A stretch of 64,000 nt of DNA from Streptococcus henryi DSM 19005 (lineage in GTDB: Bacteria; Bacillota; Bacilli; Lactobacillales; Streptococcaceae): contig NZ_AQYA01000033.1 in the NCBI RefSeq assembly GCF_000376985.1, positions 1 to 64,000 on the forward strand, in the 5' to 3' direction. Below the pieces are notes generated by a model that searched no databases, was not told the DNA's origin, and saw nothing but the letters and a program-made list of their open reading frames with translations. Shown piece by piece: positions 51,568 to 61,042 of the stretch. The position numbers were made by a program, and so were the translations under genes. Numbering within the stretch: the first letter of the stretch is position 1; each line of letters begins with the position of its first letter.

Positions 51568-53895
51568 ATGGCAACTGTTAAAACTAACACAGATGTTTTT
51601 GAAAAAGCTTGGGAAGGCTTTAATGGTACTGATTGGAAAGAAAAAGCAAGTATTGCTCGTTTCGTACAAGCAAACTACACTCCATATGATGGAGATGAAA
51701 GTTTCCTTGCAGGTGCAACAGAACGTTCACTTAAAATTAAAAAAATCGTAGAAGAAACTAAAGCAAACTATGAAGCTACACGTTTCCCATACGATAGCCG
51801 CCCTTCTTCAATCGCTGGTATCCCTGCTGGATACATTTCAAAAGAAGATGAGTTGATTTACGGTATCCAAAACGATGAATTGTTCAAATTGAACTTCATG
51901 CCAAAAGGTGGTATCCGTATGGCTGAAACAGCTATGAAAGAAAATGGTTTTGAACCAGATCCAGCTGTTCATGAAATCTTCACTAAATACGTTACAACAG
52001 TAAATGACGGTATCTTCCGTGCTTATACTTCAAACATCCGTCGTGCTCGTCACGCCCACACTGTAACTGGTCTTCCAGATGCCTACTCACGTGGACGTAT
52101 CATCGGTGTTTATGCACGTCTTGCTCTCTACGGTGCTGACTACTTGATGCAAGAAAAAGTTAACGACTGGAACGCAATCACTGAAATTGATGAAGAATCT
52201 ATCCGTCTTCGCGAAGAAGTTAACCTTCAATACCAAGCACTTGGTGAAGTTGTTAAATTGGGTGACCTTTACGGAGTTGACGTTCGCAAACCTGCTATGA
52301 ACGTTAAAGAAGCTATCCAATGGGTTAACATCGCATTCATGGCTGTCTGCCGTGTTATCAATGGTGCTGCTACTTCTCTTGGACGTGTACCTATCGTTCT
52401 TGACATCTTTGCAGAACGTGACCTTGCTCGCGGAACATTTACTGAATCAGAAATCCAAGAATTTGTTGATGATTTCGTTATGAAACTTCGTACAGTTAAA
52501 TTCGCTCGTACAAAAGCTTATGACGAACTTTACTCAGGTGACCCAACATTCATCACAACTTCTATGGCTGGTATGGGTGCTGACGGACGTCACCGTGTTA
52601 CTAAAATGGACTACCGTTTCTTGAACACTTTGGACAACATCGGTAACGCTCCAGAACCAAACTTGACAGTTCTTTGGACTGACAAATTGCCTTATGCATT
52701 CCGTCGCTACTGTATGGCTATGTCACACAAACACTCTTCAATCCAATACGAAGGTGTGACTACTATGGCTAAAGACGGTTACGGTGAAATGTCATGTATC
52801 TCATGTTGTGTATCACCACTTGACCCAGAAAATGAAGAACAACGTCACAACATCCAATACTTTGGTGCACGTGTTAACGTTCTTAAAGCCCTTCTTACTG
52901 GTCTTAACGGTGGTTATGACGATGTTCATAAAGACTACAAAGTATTTGATATCGATCCTATTCGTGATGATGTTCTTGACTTCGATACCGTAAAAGCTAA
53001 CTTTGAAAAATCTCTTGACTGGTTGACTTCAACTTACGTAGATGCATTGAACATCATCCACTACATGACTGATAAATACAACTACGAAGCTGTTCAAATG
53101 GCCTTCTTGCCAACACATCAACGTGCTAACATGGGATTCGGTATCTGTGGTTTCGCTAACACTGTTGATACATTGTCAGCTATTAAGTACGCTACAGTTA
53201 AACCACTTCGTGACGAAGATGGCTACATCTACGATTACGAAACAACTGGTGACTACCCACGTTGGGGTGAAGATGACCCACGTTCAAACGAATTGGCTGA
53301 ATGGTTGATCGAAGCTTACACTACTCGTCTTCGCAGCCACAAACTTTACAAAAACGCTGAAGCAACTGTATCACTTCTTACAATCACTTCAAACGTTGCT
53401 TACTCTAAACAAACTGGTAACTCACCAGTTCACAAAGGTGTATACCTCAACGAAGATGGTACTACAAACCTTTCTAAACTTGAATTCTTCTCACCAGGTG
53501 CTAACCCATCAAACAAAGCTAAAGGTGGATGGTTGCAAAACCTTAACTCACTTGCTAGCCTTGACTTCTCATACGCAGCTGATGGTATCTCATTAACAAC
53601 TCAAGTTTCTCCACGTGCTCTTGGTAAAACATTCGATGAACAAGTAGACAACTTGGTAACAATCCTTGATGGTTACTTTGAAAACGGTGGACAACACGTT
53701 AACTTGAACGTTATGGACCTTAAAGATGTTTACGAAAAAATCATGGGTGGTGAAGATGTTATCGTTCGTATCTCTGGATACTGCGTAAACACTAAATACC
53801 TTACACCTGAACAAAAAACTGAATTGACTCAACGTGTCTTCCACGAAGTACTTTCAATGGACGATGCAGCTGAAGCTCTTTCAGGACAAGCTTAA
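51568..53895 (+). CDS. pflB: pyruvate formate-lyase
   Basis: Glycyl-radical enzyme that splits pyruvate with CoA into acetyl-CoA and formate, the main anaerobic mixed-acid route. The 775 residues include the adjacent active-site cysteines in [13 protein letters not shown] and the glycyl-radical loop near the C-terminus ([15 protein letters not shown]). Codon use is very biased, as for glycolytic genes. It stands alone; the activating enzyme is not in this window. Confidence 0.98.
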   Translation: MATVKTNTDVFEKAWEGFNGTDWKEKASIARFVQANYTPYDGDESFLAGATERSLKIKKIVEETKANYEATRFPYDSRPSSIAGIPAGYISKEDELIYGIQNDELFKLNFMPKGGIRMAETAMKENGFEPDPAVHEIFTKYVTTVNDGIFRAYTSNIRRARHAHTVTGLPDAYSRGRIIGVYARLALYGADYLMQEKVNDWNAITEIDEESIRLREEVNLQYQALGEVVKLGDLYGVDVRKPAMNVKEAIQWVNIAFMAVCRVINGAATSLGRVPIVLDIFAERDLARGTFTESEIQEFVDDFVMKLRTVKFARTKAYDELYSGDPTFITTSMAGMGADGRHRVTKMDYRFLNTLDNIGNAPEPNLTVLWTDKLPYAFRRYCMAMSHKHSSIQYEGVTTMAKDGYGEMSCISCCVSPLDPENEEQRHNIQYFGARVNVLKALLTGLNGGYDDVHKDYKVFDIDPIRDDVLDFDTVKANFEKSLDWLTSTYVDALNIIHYMTDKYNYEAVQMAFLPTHQRANMGFGICGFANTVDTLSAIKYATVKPLRDEDGYIYDYETTGDYPRWGEDDPRSNELAEWLIEAYTTRLRSHKLYKNAEATVSLLTITSNVAYSKQTGNSPVHKGVYLNEDGTTNLSKLEFFSPGANPSNKAKGGWLQNLNSLASLDFSYAADGISLTTQVSPRALGKTFDEQVDNLVTILDGYFENGGQHVNLNVMDLKDVYEKIMGGEDVIVRISGYCVNTKYLTPEQKTELTQRVFHEVLSMDDAAEALSGQA

Positions 53896-53907
53896 TCGCT
53901 AAATTAA

Positions 53908-53949
53908 AAGGCTTTGCTACTTGGCAAAGTCTTTTTTCTATCTTATAAT
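53908..53949 (+). promoter_or_regulatory. pflB terminator overlapping a strong promoter
   Basis: AAAAGGCTTTGC-TACTT-GGCAAAGTCTTTTTT is a terminator for pflB. Its right arm contains TTGGCA (53921-53926), which with TATAAT (53944-53949) at 17 bp forms a near-consensus promoter. Its start point would fall on the next gene's ATG. Confidence 0.75.
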
Positions 53950-53955
53950 AGACCT

Positions 53956-54393
53956 ATGAAAATCAAACAAACACGTAATACACTCTCAGACACCTATCTT
54001 GATGCAGTTAAAATTCGTCAAATAGTCTTTGTTAAAGGGCAAGGCGTCCCAGCTTCTCTTGAAATTGATCAGAATGAAGCCTATTGCCTGCACTTTGTTC
54101 TTTATGATGACAATGGCAGAGCTGCTGCCACATGTCGAATCTTGCCAAATCAAGAACACACTCAAGCTACTCTTCAGCGTATGGCTGTGCTAGACACTTA
54201 TCGTGGTCAAGGACTTGGAAAAATCCTCCTAGAAGACGTCCTCTCCTTCTGCAAGCAACAAGGATTTCAAAAAGTAACCCTTCATGCTCAATTAACTGCT
54301 AGAGGATTTTATGATAAAATGAACTTCCTGCCAATTGGAGAAATCTTTGAAGAAGCAGGTATCCAACATATTACAATGGGAAAAACATTATAA
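53956..54393 (+). CDS. GNAT family N-acetyltransferase
   Basis: A 145-residue GNAT enzyme. The acetyl-CoA loop is RMAVLDTYRGQGLGKILLED, followed by GFQKVTLHAQLTARGFYDKM, of the ElaA/YjcF-like group. The substrate is unknown. The ATG at 53956 is seven bases after a near-consensus -10 and has no SD, so the mRNA is probably leaderless. Longer in-frame starts would lie inside the pflB terminator. Holds an AATGGCAGAGCT near-match of the 12-mer. Confidence 0.85.
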   Translation: MKIKQTRNTLSDTYLDAVKIRQIVFVKGQGVPASLEIDQNEAYCLHFVLYDDNGRAAATCRILPNQEHTQATLQRMAVLDTYRGQGLGKILLEDVLSFCKQQGFQKVTLHAQLTARGFYDKMNFLPIGEIFEEAGIQHITMGKTL

Positions 54394-54444
54394 AACAGTA
54401 TTATCTCAGCTAATAAATTAAAACTGAGATAATACTGTTTTTTT
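54392..54444 (+). terminator. terminator after the GNAT gene
   Basis: AAAACAGTATTATCTCAG pairs over 18 bp with CTGAGATAATACTGTTTT, then TTTT. Confidence 0.9.
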
Positions 54445-54511
54445 AATTCTCTATCAAAGATGCTCTGCTATTTCCAAAAACCTACTATCGACTATATATA
54501 AGACCATCTAA

Positions 54512-55213
54512 CTAGTCTTTCTTGGTGATCTCAGTCATATAGCCTGCCGTGACGATACCGGCTGGCAAGGCGATAATTGCTATGCCCAGAACAGAAGAAA
54601 TCATGGTGATGAGTTTCCCCAGCACTGTTGTTGCGATAATATCGGAATAGCCAACCGTGGTCAGTGACATGGTCACCCAATAGACGGCCTCAAAAAAGGT
54701 CCCGAAGGTAGAGTCTGGTTCGACATTATAAATCAGCAGTGCTGTGATGATGGTATAGCTAAGCGCTAGACCTGCAACCACTAACAAAGCCTCCTTTTGT
54801 TCACGAATGACATTTCTGATAATCTCAATGTTTCGAGAATGGCGAATAACCCTGAAGACACGAAGCATGCGACCCATACGAATAATTTTCAAGAGTTTAA
54901 AACTGCTGTTAAACATCAGGAAGTTTGGCAGAATACTGACTAAATCGACAATGGCTAATACTGTAAATGGATAAATAATAAATGACCACTTTCCACGTTT
55001 GAGTTTCAAGTCAGCTGTAAAGAGGCGCAAAAAATAATCAATCCCAAAAATAATGGCCGTGCTATGATCCATAATGGTCAAAACTGGTAAGCTGGCCTTG
55101 GTCATCAAAGGGATAAGGCTGATTAAAATGGTTAAAAGCATCAAAACATTGTAGGCCTTAGAAAGAAAAGTCTCGTCTTCATGCTCTAAAATATTATAAA
55201 GTTCTCTTCTCAT
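54512..55213 (-). CDS. voltage-gated-type potassium channel
   Basis: Six-helix cation channel subunit. The 233 residues have an S4 segment with regularly spaced Arg ([18 protein letters not shown]), a pore loop with selectivity filter TTVGYSD and an inner helix ([16 protein letters not shown]). A single-gene, KvAP-like protein without a cytoplasmic RCK domain. The start at 55213 has GGGAGG 6 nt upstream, and the gene overlaps the end of tmcAL by 20 bp. Confidence 0.9.
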   Translation of the reverse strand: MRRELYNILEHEDETFLSKAYNVLMLLTILISLIPLMTKASLPVLTIMDHSTAIIFGIDYFLRLFTADLKLKRGKWSFIIYPFTVLAIVDLVSILPNFLMFNSSFKLLKIIRMGRMLRVFRVIRHSRNIEIIRNVIREQKEALLVVAGLALSYTIITALLIYNVEPDSTFGTFFEAVYWVTMSLTTVGYSDIIATTVLGKLITMISSVLGIAIIALPAGIVTAGYMTEITKKD

Positions 55214-56306
55214 CTCCATCCTCCCTAATCGGCACTCGTCCCCAGGTCTGCTCTGCAATCTCGCTATTGCCCAACTGATAGACTTGGTCGGCTTGCTGGG
55301 TCATGACATCCCAAGGTTTTGCACCGATGCGGGCTACGATTTCCACAGATTTTTTCACAGTTTTGAGGTGTTCTCGCCCTTTTCGGCTGAATCCTAGCAC
55401 ATGAACAACCTCTGGCAGCGGCTTTTCCACAGCATTGACCAAAATGTAGGTCAAGATTCGGCGCACACGGGCTTTAGTATAGCGTTTGGTAGCCACTTTA
55501 TCCACTAAGTCTTCCATAGTCGCTACGCTCCTAATAGCAGAGCTGATACGCACAGCTAGCTCTTCATTAACCTGAAAAACAGTGGTTAAATCAGGATTTG
55601 TCAGGATTTGGTAGCGGAGCAGAGGGAAATAATTATCCCAAGAGACCTGTGGAGAAGTCAAAATCAAGTCCGAGTTGGGAGCAGACTTTTCCACAAAGGC
55701 TTGGTCAGCAATGTGCTTACGAATGGCGGTTGCTGAAGCGATGTCATGGTGCTTAGCATCCGAATGAAAGCCCGCCCCCAAGCGCTTGATAGGCTGCAGT
55801 TGAATATTTTTACCAGCGCTAGCCTTGGCGTAGGCAAGAGCCAAGATATGATTAGGCGTATCGCCTGTGAACTGAATCCCTGCAAATTTTTCCCACATGG
55901 CTTGTGTTTTCTGTGGATAAGTCAGGGAATCTGGTAGCGTCGAAAGAAAATCGCGCATCTGCTCAGCATTTTTTTCATAAAGGCCAGCTATTTTCTGATA
56001 ATCAAGCAACTCTTCGGTACCGAAGGCCAGGGTGTTTATGCCAAGCTTGGCTAGGATATCCACAGCCCCTTGGGCGAAATAATCAGCAGACTGAACCGCC
56101 ACCAGAAAAGGCAGCTCGACCACCAGATCAGCACCGTTTTCCAGCGCCATCTGGGCCCTGGTCCACTTATCCACAAGGGCTGGCTCACCACGCTGCATGA
56201 AATTACCAGACATGGCAACAATTTTGAGACCAGACGCCTGCTCCAGCAGGTACTTGTGACCATTATGAAAAGGATTGAATTCGGCAACAATGCCAGTAAT
56301 TGTCAT
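55194..56306 (-). CDS. tmcAL: tRNA(Met) cytidine acetate ligase
   Basis: Adds acetate to the wobble cytidine of elongator tRNA-Met using ATP. The 370 residues have the nucleotidyltransferase signature [18 protein letters not shown] at the N-terminus, a [16 protein letters not shown] block and a C-terminal RNA-binding part ([16 protein letters not shown]). It is the last member of the yqeG...rsfS-methyltransferase-tmcAL neighbourhood, here displaced by a toxin module. It holds an AATAGCAGAGCT motif. Confidence 0.92.
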   Translation of the reverse strand: MTITGIVAEFNPFHNGHKYLLEQASGLKIVAMSGNFMQRGEPALVDKWTRAQMALENGADLVVELPFLVAVQSADYFAQGAVDILAKLGINTLAFGTEELLDYQKIAGLYEKNAEQMRDFLSTLPDSLTYPQKTQAMWEKFAGIQFTGDTPNHILALAYAKASAGKNIQLQPIKRLGAGFHSDAKHHDIASATAIRKHIADQAFVEKSAPNSDLILTSPQVSWDNYFPLLRYQILTNPDLTTVFQVNEELAVRISSAIRSVATMEDLVDKVATKRYTKARVRRILTYILVNAVEKPLPEVVHVLGFSRKGREHLKTVKKSVEIVARIGAKPWDVMTQQADQVYQLGNSEIAEQTWGRVPIREDGDEKRTL

Positions 56307-56354
56307 AGGGATGCTCCTGAAATTTCTACTACTCCTTTTATTATAACATGTAAG

Positions 56355-56405
56355 GGAAGGATAATGAGGCTATCGGAAGGATATTTAGCAATTAACGGAA
56401 GGATA
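56355..56405. repeat. three direct repeats GGAAGGATA upstream of tmcAL
   Basis: GGAAGGATA at 56355, 56375 and 56397 (spacing 20 and 22 bp), ending 11 bp from a TATAAT (56339-56344, minus strand) that should serve tmcAL. Helical-turn spacing suggests an activator or repressor site. Confidence 0.5.
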
Positions 56406-56526
56406 GAAAAAGACCAGCAGAAAAAACTTGCTGGTATAGTTGGTTTTCATCTCTTTTTACGAATAATAATATTGAGAAGGTTCCGAAGTCGGGGCAGAAA
56501 TCTAAAAACGAGTGGAGGTGTTGCCT

Positions 56527-56583
56527 ATGGAAAACACGTTCTTCTCTAGAAAGGTTCTGCTATGTCAGTTTACGAAGCGCTAG
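56527..56583 (+). CDS. short leader peptide overlapping the toxin gene
   Basis: An 18-codon frame (MENTFFSRKVLLCQFTKR) with GGAGG 8 nt before the ATG. It ends 20 bp inside the toxin gene in another frame. Such leader frames can couple or limit toxin translation; this is inference. Confidence 0.4.
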   Translation: MENTFFSRKVLLCQFTKR

Positions 56584-56648
56584 CGCTTATGATAAACTCA
56601 GGCATATTCTTACTGGCATTATTAGCTTATCTAAAAGATAAAAAATAA
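56562..56648 (+). CDS. holin-like toxin of a type I toxin-antitoxin module
   Basis: A 28-residue membrane peptide, MSVYEALALMINSGIF then LLALLAYLKDKK, matching the short putative holin-like toxins of Firmicutes (MSxYEAL-xMI start, one helix, basic end). AAAGG lies 7 nt upstream. The gene ends in a long inverted repeat that can serve as a shared terminator with an antisense RNA from the right, the layout of TxpA/RatA-like systems. The antitoxin RNA itself is not proven here. Confidence 0.65.
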   Translation: MSVYEALALMINSGIFLLALLAYLKDKK

Positions 56649-56649
56649 A

Positions 56650-56703
56650 ACAGTAAAACCGCACTTCTAACTTTGACAGGTAACGAATTGCGGTTTTTAC
56701 TGT
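56650..56703. terminator. bidirectional terminator of the toxin module
   Basis: ACAGTAAAACCGCA (56650-56663) pairs with TGCGGTTTTTACTGT (56689-56703). T-runs occur on both sides. The 25-nt loop would be common to sense and antisense transcripts. Confidence 0.75.
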
Positions 56704-56740
56704 AATCAAAATCTGTCCCGTCTTTAAAACGGTCTTATCA

Positions 56741-56764
56741 GGGGTTGAGTTGGCGCTTAACCCC
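56741..56764. terminator. hairpin between toxin module and methyltransferase
   Basis: GGGGTTGAG-TTGGCG-CTTAACCCC. Followed by ATTTTC on the + side. It could end a + transcript or mark the 3' end of the methyltransferase mRNA. Confidence 0.55.
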
Positions 56765-56806
56765 ATTTTCTATTATCATTTTACTAATTAAAGTGAGGCA
56801 TGTCAA

Positions 56807-57544
56807 CTATTTCTCACACACAAAGAACCATCTTGCGCTGGTTTCTGTTGGTTCCTTGTCTTCAAAGTCGGCGTAGACTTTGACATTTTTGAAGCCTGCT
56901 TGTTCCAAGAGGATATCGTAAGTCAGCAAGTCATAGGTGCGCTCTTCGTGGACTTCGTCAAAGCGTGTGAAGCGTCCGTCTTCGTCTTGGATAAAGAAGG
57001 TCAATTCGTGGACCACTGAGTGTGGCGCCTCATCTTCATAAGTGTCCCAAACCATAGCAAAATCTTCCGCATTTTCATGGTAAGAATAGTCTGGGAAAAC
57101 CTCATCAGTTTGGTAAGTTGAGTGGACATCAAAAATAAAAGTACCACCCTCATTGAGATGCTCGTAAACCTGAACAAAAACATCACCAACGTCAACTTCA
57201 TCATCCATGTAACAGATAGAATCTGAATAACAAGTCACATAATCAAAAGTCCCAACTGATGATAAATCCAGCATATTGCCCTGAACAAAGGGAATGTTGA
57301 CCTTGGCTGATTTGGCACGTTTTTCTGCCAAATCCAGCATGTCCTGACTCAAGTCTAGTCCTGTCACATCAAAGCCCGCTTGTTTGAAGCGGATAGACTG
57401 AATCCCAGTTCCGCAGGCCAACTCCAAAAGTTTGGCATTTTTCTTTTTAGGTAAATGGCGGAGCGAAAAATCCGTCCACAAGTCATAGAGCGAGTCATCC
57501 ATGATTGAATCATAGACCCTCGCAAATGTTTCATAAGTAGCCAT
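56807..57544 (-). CDS. class I SAM-dependent methyltransferase
   Basis: A 245-residue methyltransferase of the YqeM-like group. Motif I is KLLELACGTGIQSI, followed by GLDLSQDMLDLAE and VTCYSDSICYMDD. The substrate is unknown. It is the last gene of the yqeG-yqeH-yhbY-nadD-yqeK-rsfS run, 80 bp after rsfS with a terminator-like hairpin between. Confidence 0.85.
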   Translation of the reverse strand: MATYETFARVYDSIMDDSLYDLWTDFSLRHLPKKKNAKLLELACGTGIQSIRFKQAGFDVTGLDLSQDMLDLAEKRAKSAKVNIPFVQGNMLDLSSVGTFDYVTCYSDSICYMDDEVDVGDVFVQVYEHLNEGGTFIFDVHSTYQTDEVFPDYSYHENAEDFAMVWDTYEDEAPHSVVHELTFFIQDEDGRFTRFDEVHEERTYDLLTYDILLEQAGFKNVKVYADFEDKEPTETSARWFFVCEK

Positions 57545-57569
57545 ATTAAAATCTTTCTAATCGTCATGA

Positions 57570-57610
57570 AAAATAGTCTGGGACATTAAGAGGTTCCAGA
57601 CATATTTTTT
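57570..57610 (-). terminator. hairpin after rsfS
   Basis: GTCTGG (57576-57581) pairs with CCAGAC (57596-57601); the minus side continues TATTTTTC. Probably partial, since the methyltransferase gene follows without a clear promoter. Confidence 0.55.
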
Positions 57611-57624
57611 GTATCAGTTTTGCC

Positions 57625-57972
57625 TTATGCAAGGTAGCCTGTGACATCAACCACAGGAGCTTCGTGCCAAAGTTTTTCAAGATTATAATGAAGACGCTCA
57701 TCTTCTGTAAAGATATGAACGATAACATCATTAAGGTCAATCAAAATCCAACCATCTTTACCTTCAGAATGGCTAGCATCTCCACCAGCTTCTTTAACTT
57801 TCTCACGAATGTTATCAGCAATGGCGTCCAATTGACGGCTATTTGTTGCTGACAAAATCACAAAATAATCTGTCAAGCTTGTCAAACCAGCCAAATCCAG
57901 GGCAACAATGTCCTCAGCGCGTTTTTCATCAGCCGCACGGACTACTAATTCTAATAATTCTTCTTTAGTCAC
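57625..57972 (-). CDS. rsfS: ribosome silencing factor RsfS
   Basis: Binds ribosomal protein L14 and blocks subunit joining in poor conditions. The 115 residues have [20 protein letters not shown] and a [20 protein letters not shown] end, the standard family pattern. It lies 2 bp after yqeK in the operon. Confidence 0.95.
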   Translation of the reverse strand: MTKEELLELVVRAADEKRAEDIVALDLAGLTSLTDYFVILSATNSRQLDAIADNIREKVKEAGGDASHSEGKDGWILIDLNDVIVHIFTEDERLHYNLEKLWHEAPVVDVTGYLA

Positions 57973-57974
57973 TA

Positions 57975-58568
57975 TTAATCCTCTTTCAAATACTTGTAAA
58001 ATGCATTATAAGTTTCAATGGTTTGTGGGAAAATAGGCAGAGCTTGGTGAGCCAAATGTTCTACTGTATGAACAGTTTCGAAGGCTACTGCCTTATCCAA
58101 ATTCTGCTGTGCTATCACACGCGCTTCCTGCACTAGTGGGAAATTCCGGTTATGTTCAATGTAATCTGCCACATAAACAATCTTATCCAGCAAGCTCATC
58201 TCACTTGCTCCGACCGTATGAATCTCAATACTGCGCAAGATTTCGGAATCTGTGATTCCTAAGTCCTCTTGAATTTTGTAAATCCCGACCAGACCATGCC
58301 AGACATTATTGCCCCATTTTTTGAGTTCAGGGTCAAGCTGGTACTTATCAATCAGGTCCAGAAAGTCTTGGTCTGGTAATTCCTTAGCGTAATCATGAAT
58401 CAGTCCTGCAAGTCCTGCCTTTTCCTTGTCACACTTGTAAAGCTCAGCCAAGTCGATAGCTGCCTTTTCCACACCTAAAACATGGTTGAAACGTTTTTCA
58501 GACATGACGCTCTGCACTTTTTCCAATAAAGCCTCACGAGACATACCTGTATACTTTTGGTAGGTCAT
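57975..58568 (-). CDS. yqeK: HD-domain phosphohydrolase YqeK (diadenosine tetraphosphatase)
   Basis: Symmetrical Ap4A hydrolase of the YqeK family. The 197 residues have the HD metal site in [14 protein letters not shown] and [20 protein letters not shown]. The ATG overlaps the nadD stop by 4 bp, so the two are translationally coupled. Confidence 0.93.
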   Translation of the reverse strand: MTYQKYTGMSREALLEKVQSVMSEKRFNHVLGVEKAAIDLAELYKCDKEKAGLAGLIHDYAKELPDQDFLDLIDKYQLDPELKKWGNNVWHGLVGIYKIQEDLGITDSEILRSIEIHTVGASEMSLLDKIVYVADYIEHNRNFPLVQEARVIAQQNLDKAVAFETVHTVEHLAHQALPIFPQTIETYNAFYKYLKED

Positions 58569-59197
58569 AGATATAGCCCTTCTTTCTCGATATAATCAAG
58601 AACAGGTTTAGGTAACAGGAAGTTTGGTTTGCAACCAATGGCAATGCGGTGGCGAATCATGCTTGATGAGATATCCATGAGCGGCATATCAACCCAAATA
58701 ACTGGATATGATGTTCCAGCCTTATATTTAGGACGTTGAACACCAACAAACTGTACCATTTGAATCAGTTCTTCAATTCGGTGCCATTTAGGTAAATAAT
58801 CCACCATATCTGCACCAATGATGAAATAATAGTCTACATCTGGATTTTTCTCAATCAAGAGTTTCATGGTATCGTATGTGTAGCTGATACCTTTACGTTC
58901 CAACTCAATTGTTTCAATACCCAGACCTTCAGTACCTTCAAGAGCTAGTTCAAGCATCTTAAGGCGATGTTTTTCATCAATGGTTTCTTTTTTATCTACA
59001 TGAGGTGGCTGGTATTCTGGCATGAGCAAAACCTCATCCAAGCCAAGTTGCTGACGTACTTGATCAGCCATAAGTAAATGGGCATTGTGAACGGGATTAA
59101 AATTTCCGCCCAGGATACCAATTTGTTTACGATTTTTATCTTTTTTCTCTTTCTCTAACTCCACCTTTGTAAAAGGAGTCAGTAATTCAATTGCCAT
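58565..59197 (-). CDS. nadD: nicotinate-nucleotide adenylyltransferase
   Basis: Makes NaAD from NaMN and ATP in NAD synthesis. The 210 residues have the nucleotidyltransferase motif [20 protein letters not shown] and the C-terminal [12 protein letters not shown]. An N-terminal extension of about 25 residues ([20 protein letters not shown]) is found in streptococcal NadD. Confidence 0.95.
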   Translation of the reverse strand: MAIELLTPFTKVELEKEKKDKNRKQIGILGGNFNPVHNAHLLMADQVRQQLGLDEVLLMPEYQPPHVDKKETIDEKHRLKMLELALEGTEGLGIETIELERKGISYTYDTMKLLIEKNPDVDYYFIIGADMVDYLPKWHRIEELIQMVQFVGVQRPKYKAGTSYPVIWVDMPLMDISSSMIRHRIAIGCKPNFLLPKPVLDYIEKEGLYL

Positions 59198-59263
59198 AGT
59201 GCCTCCAAACGACGTTAGGGTCTTACCTTTTTCTATCTAGCTTACCTCAAACTAAGCTCTTTA

Positions 59264-59578
59264 TTATTTATTAATAGCTTTTACTTTTGGTGATAGTTTA
59301 CGGTTTTCTTTTTTAGCTGATTCTTTATAGAGAATAAGGATACGTCCAATTTTAAGTACAGTATCGCAGCCAATTTCTTCTTCCAAGATTTCCGCAACTT
59401 CATATATATCTTCATCAGTATTTTGAAGAAGAGTTACCTTAATCAATTCACGGGCATCAAGAGCGTTACGAACGCTTGTTTTGATTTGGTCATTAAGACC
59501 ATTTTTCCCAATTTGAACAATGGGTTTAAGTGTATGTGCTTCTGATTTTAAGAAGGCACGCTGTTTAGATGTTAGCAT
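59264..59578 (-). CDS. yhbY: YhbY-type RNA-binding (CRM domain) protein
   Basis: A 104-residue CRM-domain protein that associates with pre-50S particles. Family marks are LTSKQRAFLKSEAHTLKPI, the loop VQIGKNGLND (GxxG) and a C-terminal VLKIGRILILY. It lies between yqeH and nadD, as in other streptococci, with a 345-bp structured spacer to yqeH. Confidence 0.93.
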   Translation of the reverse strand: MLTSKQRAFLKSEAHTLKPIVQIGKNGLNDQIKTSVRNALDARELIKVTLLQNTDEDIYEVAEILEEEIGCDTVLKIGRILILYKESAKKENRKLSPKVKAINK

Positions 59579-59608
59579 ATATTATGATACGAAGCCCGTA
59601 AACTGCAA

Positions 59609-59730
59609 TGTGAAAAAAAGTAAGACCAAAATCGTTCTTTCCAAGAAATTGATTTTGCAGACGCACCCTCTTCAAGATGCAGACTCTTTCAAGATACTTG
59701 TGTCTTGGAAAAATCTTTATCTTTTTCACA
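59609..59730. other. long imperfect inverted repeat between yqeH and yhbY
   Basis: The outer arms TGTGAAAAAAAG...CTTTTTCACA and inner arms TTTCCAAGA...TCTTGGAAA fold a 120-nt region. The centre also has the near-repeats GCAGACGC and GCAGACTC. No coding frame. It could be an mRNA processing structure or a non-autonomous element. Confidence 0.5.
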
Positions 59731-59748
59731 TAGCTCTTAGGGCCTGTT

Positions 59749-59826
59749 CAAATCAGAAAATATTCTGACTCGAACATCCTTTCTTTTTATTTTCTTTCCT
59801 TGAGCTGGCTTGTCTGGCAAGCCGAC
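59749..59826. other. two further hairpins downstream of yqeH
   Basis: GTTC-AAA-TCAGAA-AATA-TTCTGA-CTC-GAAC (about 59748-59776) and GGCTTG-TCTGG-CAAGCC (about 59807-59823). The rest of the spacer (59827-59923) shows nothing clear. Confidence 0.45.
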
Positions 59827-59923
59827 CTCTTTCTTTTGTGTTTTTCTTATGTAAGCTAATCAGTTCATCTTATAAATGATACCTTCAGCATAAGCCGTCA
59901 ACAAGTCCAGTCCTAAACAAGTC

Positions 59924-61042
59924 TTAAATAAGAGCTTTTCTGATGACGACACCGACACCTTCTGGTGCCCATGCAGCGATTTTTACAGGATTATCTTGCT
60001 TGCCTTGGATGCGAATCCAGCCTAGTCCTGAGTAGACGATGTCCATCTTGTCCTTGATGGTAAATTCATGGCGAACAAGTTTTGGAAAATCTGCCACTTC
60101 TTTTGGTCCAGGCGGCATAAGAAGGCTTCCAACATGCTTGTCATAGAAAGCGTCAGCTCCCTCAAGCTTGGTACGGTGAAGATTGAGATTATTGTCAAAG
60201 TAAGCTGTGAAGCCCTGCTTATTGCCCTGAATAAAATCAAAGCGACCCAAGCCACCCAAGAAAAGGGTTTGCTCAGGGTTGAGCTGATAGGTTTTTGGTT
60301 TGATTTCTTTCTTAGGACTGACATATTTGAGGTTTTTGGCGCTCAAATAGTGGGCCATCTGGTGACGGTGAATAATCCCCGGTGTGTCAAAGATGTAGCT
60401 ACCGTCATCCAAAGGTATTTCAATCTTATCAAGGGTTGTTCCTGGGAAACGTGAAGTGGTAATGATATCCTTATCTCCTGTGATTTCCTTGATAATAGCG
60501 TTGATAAGAGTTGATTTACCAACATTGGTTACACCAACCACATAGACATCACGACCTTTACGGTACTTGTCAACACAATCAATCAAGTCTTTGATAGCAT
60601 GATGGTTTTGAGCACTGGTCAAAATGACATCAACTGGACGAAGACCTTCTTCGTGGGCGCGCTCTGCTAACCATTGTGTCACCTTGCCGTCTTTTACTGA
60701 CTTAGGCAAAATGTCTTTTTTATTGCCGACTAAAAGGACGTCATTACCAGAGACGAAACGTGACAAGCCAGGAATAACTGAGCCATTGAAGTCAAAAATA
60801 TCAACCACATTGACCACAAGGGCGTCACTGTCACCAACTTCGTGAAGGAGTTTCAAAAACTCATCATCTGTGATGTGAACGTCCACGATTTCATTGTAAT
60901 GACGCAAGCGGAAACAGCGTTGGCAATAAAGTTCACCCGTTTCCTCTGCTTTTTGAATTGAGCTGGCAGGGGTATAGCCAGCCTTTTCCTTATCTTCCGT
61001 TTGGATTTTGGCTCCACAGCCAATACAAAATAGTTCTTCCAT
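59924..61042 (-). CDS. yqeH: ribosome biogenesis GTPase YqeH
   Basis: Circularly permuted GTPase for 30S assembly. The 372 residues have an N-terminal zinc finger (CIGCGAKIQ ... CQRCFRLRHY), permuted motifs VGNKKDILP (G4), GVTNVGKSTLINA (G1) and DTPGIIHRHQMA (G3), and a C-terminal RNA-binding domain. Its ATG overlaps the yqeG stop by one base. Confidence 0.96.
   Translation of the reverse strand: MEELFCIGCGAKIQTEDKEKAGYTPASSIQKAEETGELYCQRCFRLRHYNEIVDVHITDDEFLKLLHEVGDSDALVVNVVDIFDFNGSVIPGLSRFVSGNDVLLVGNKKDILPKSVKDGKVTQWLAERAHEEGLRPVDVILTSAQNHHAIKDLIDCVDKYRKGRDVYVVGVTNVGKSTLINAIIKEITGDKDIITTSRFPGTTLDKIEIPLDDGSYIFDTPGIIHRHQMAHYLSAKNLKYVSPKKEIKPKTYQLNPEQTLFLGGLGRFDFIQGNKQGFTAYFDNNLNLHRTKLEGADAFYDKHVGSLLMPPGPKEVADFPKLVRHEFTIKDKMDIVYSGLGWIRIQGKQDNPVKIAAWAPEGVGVVIRKALI

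Noticed and set aside
56364-56549. Plus-strand open frame beginning [12 protein letters not shown] upstream of the toxin
   Set aside because: Poorly spaced SD, unlikely basic composition, and it overlaps hairpins and the leader peptide. No recognisable domain.
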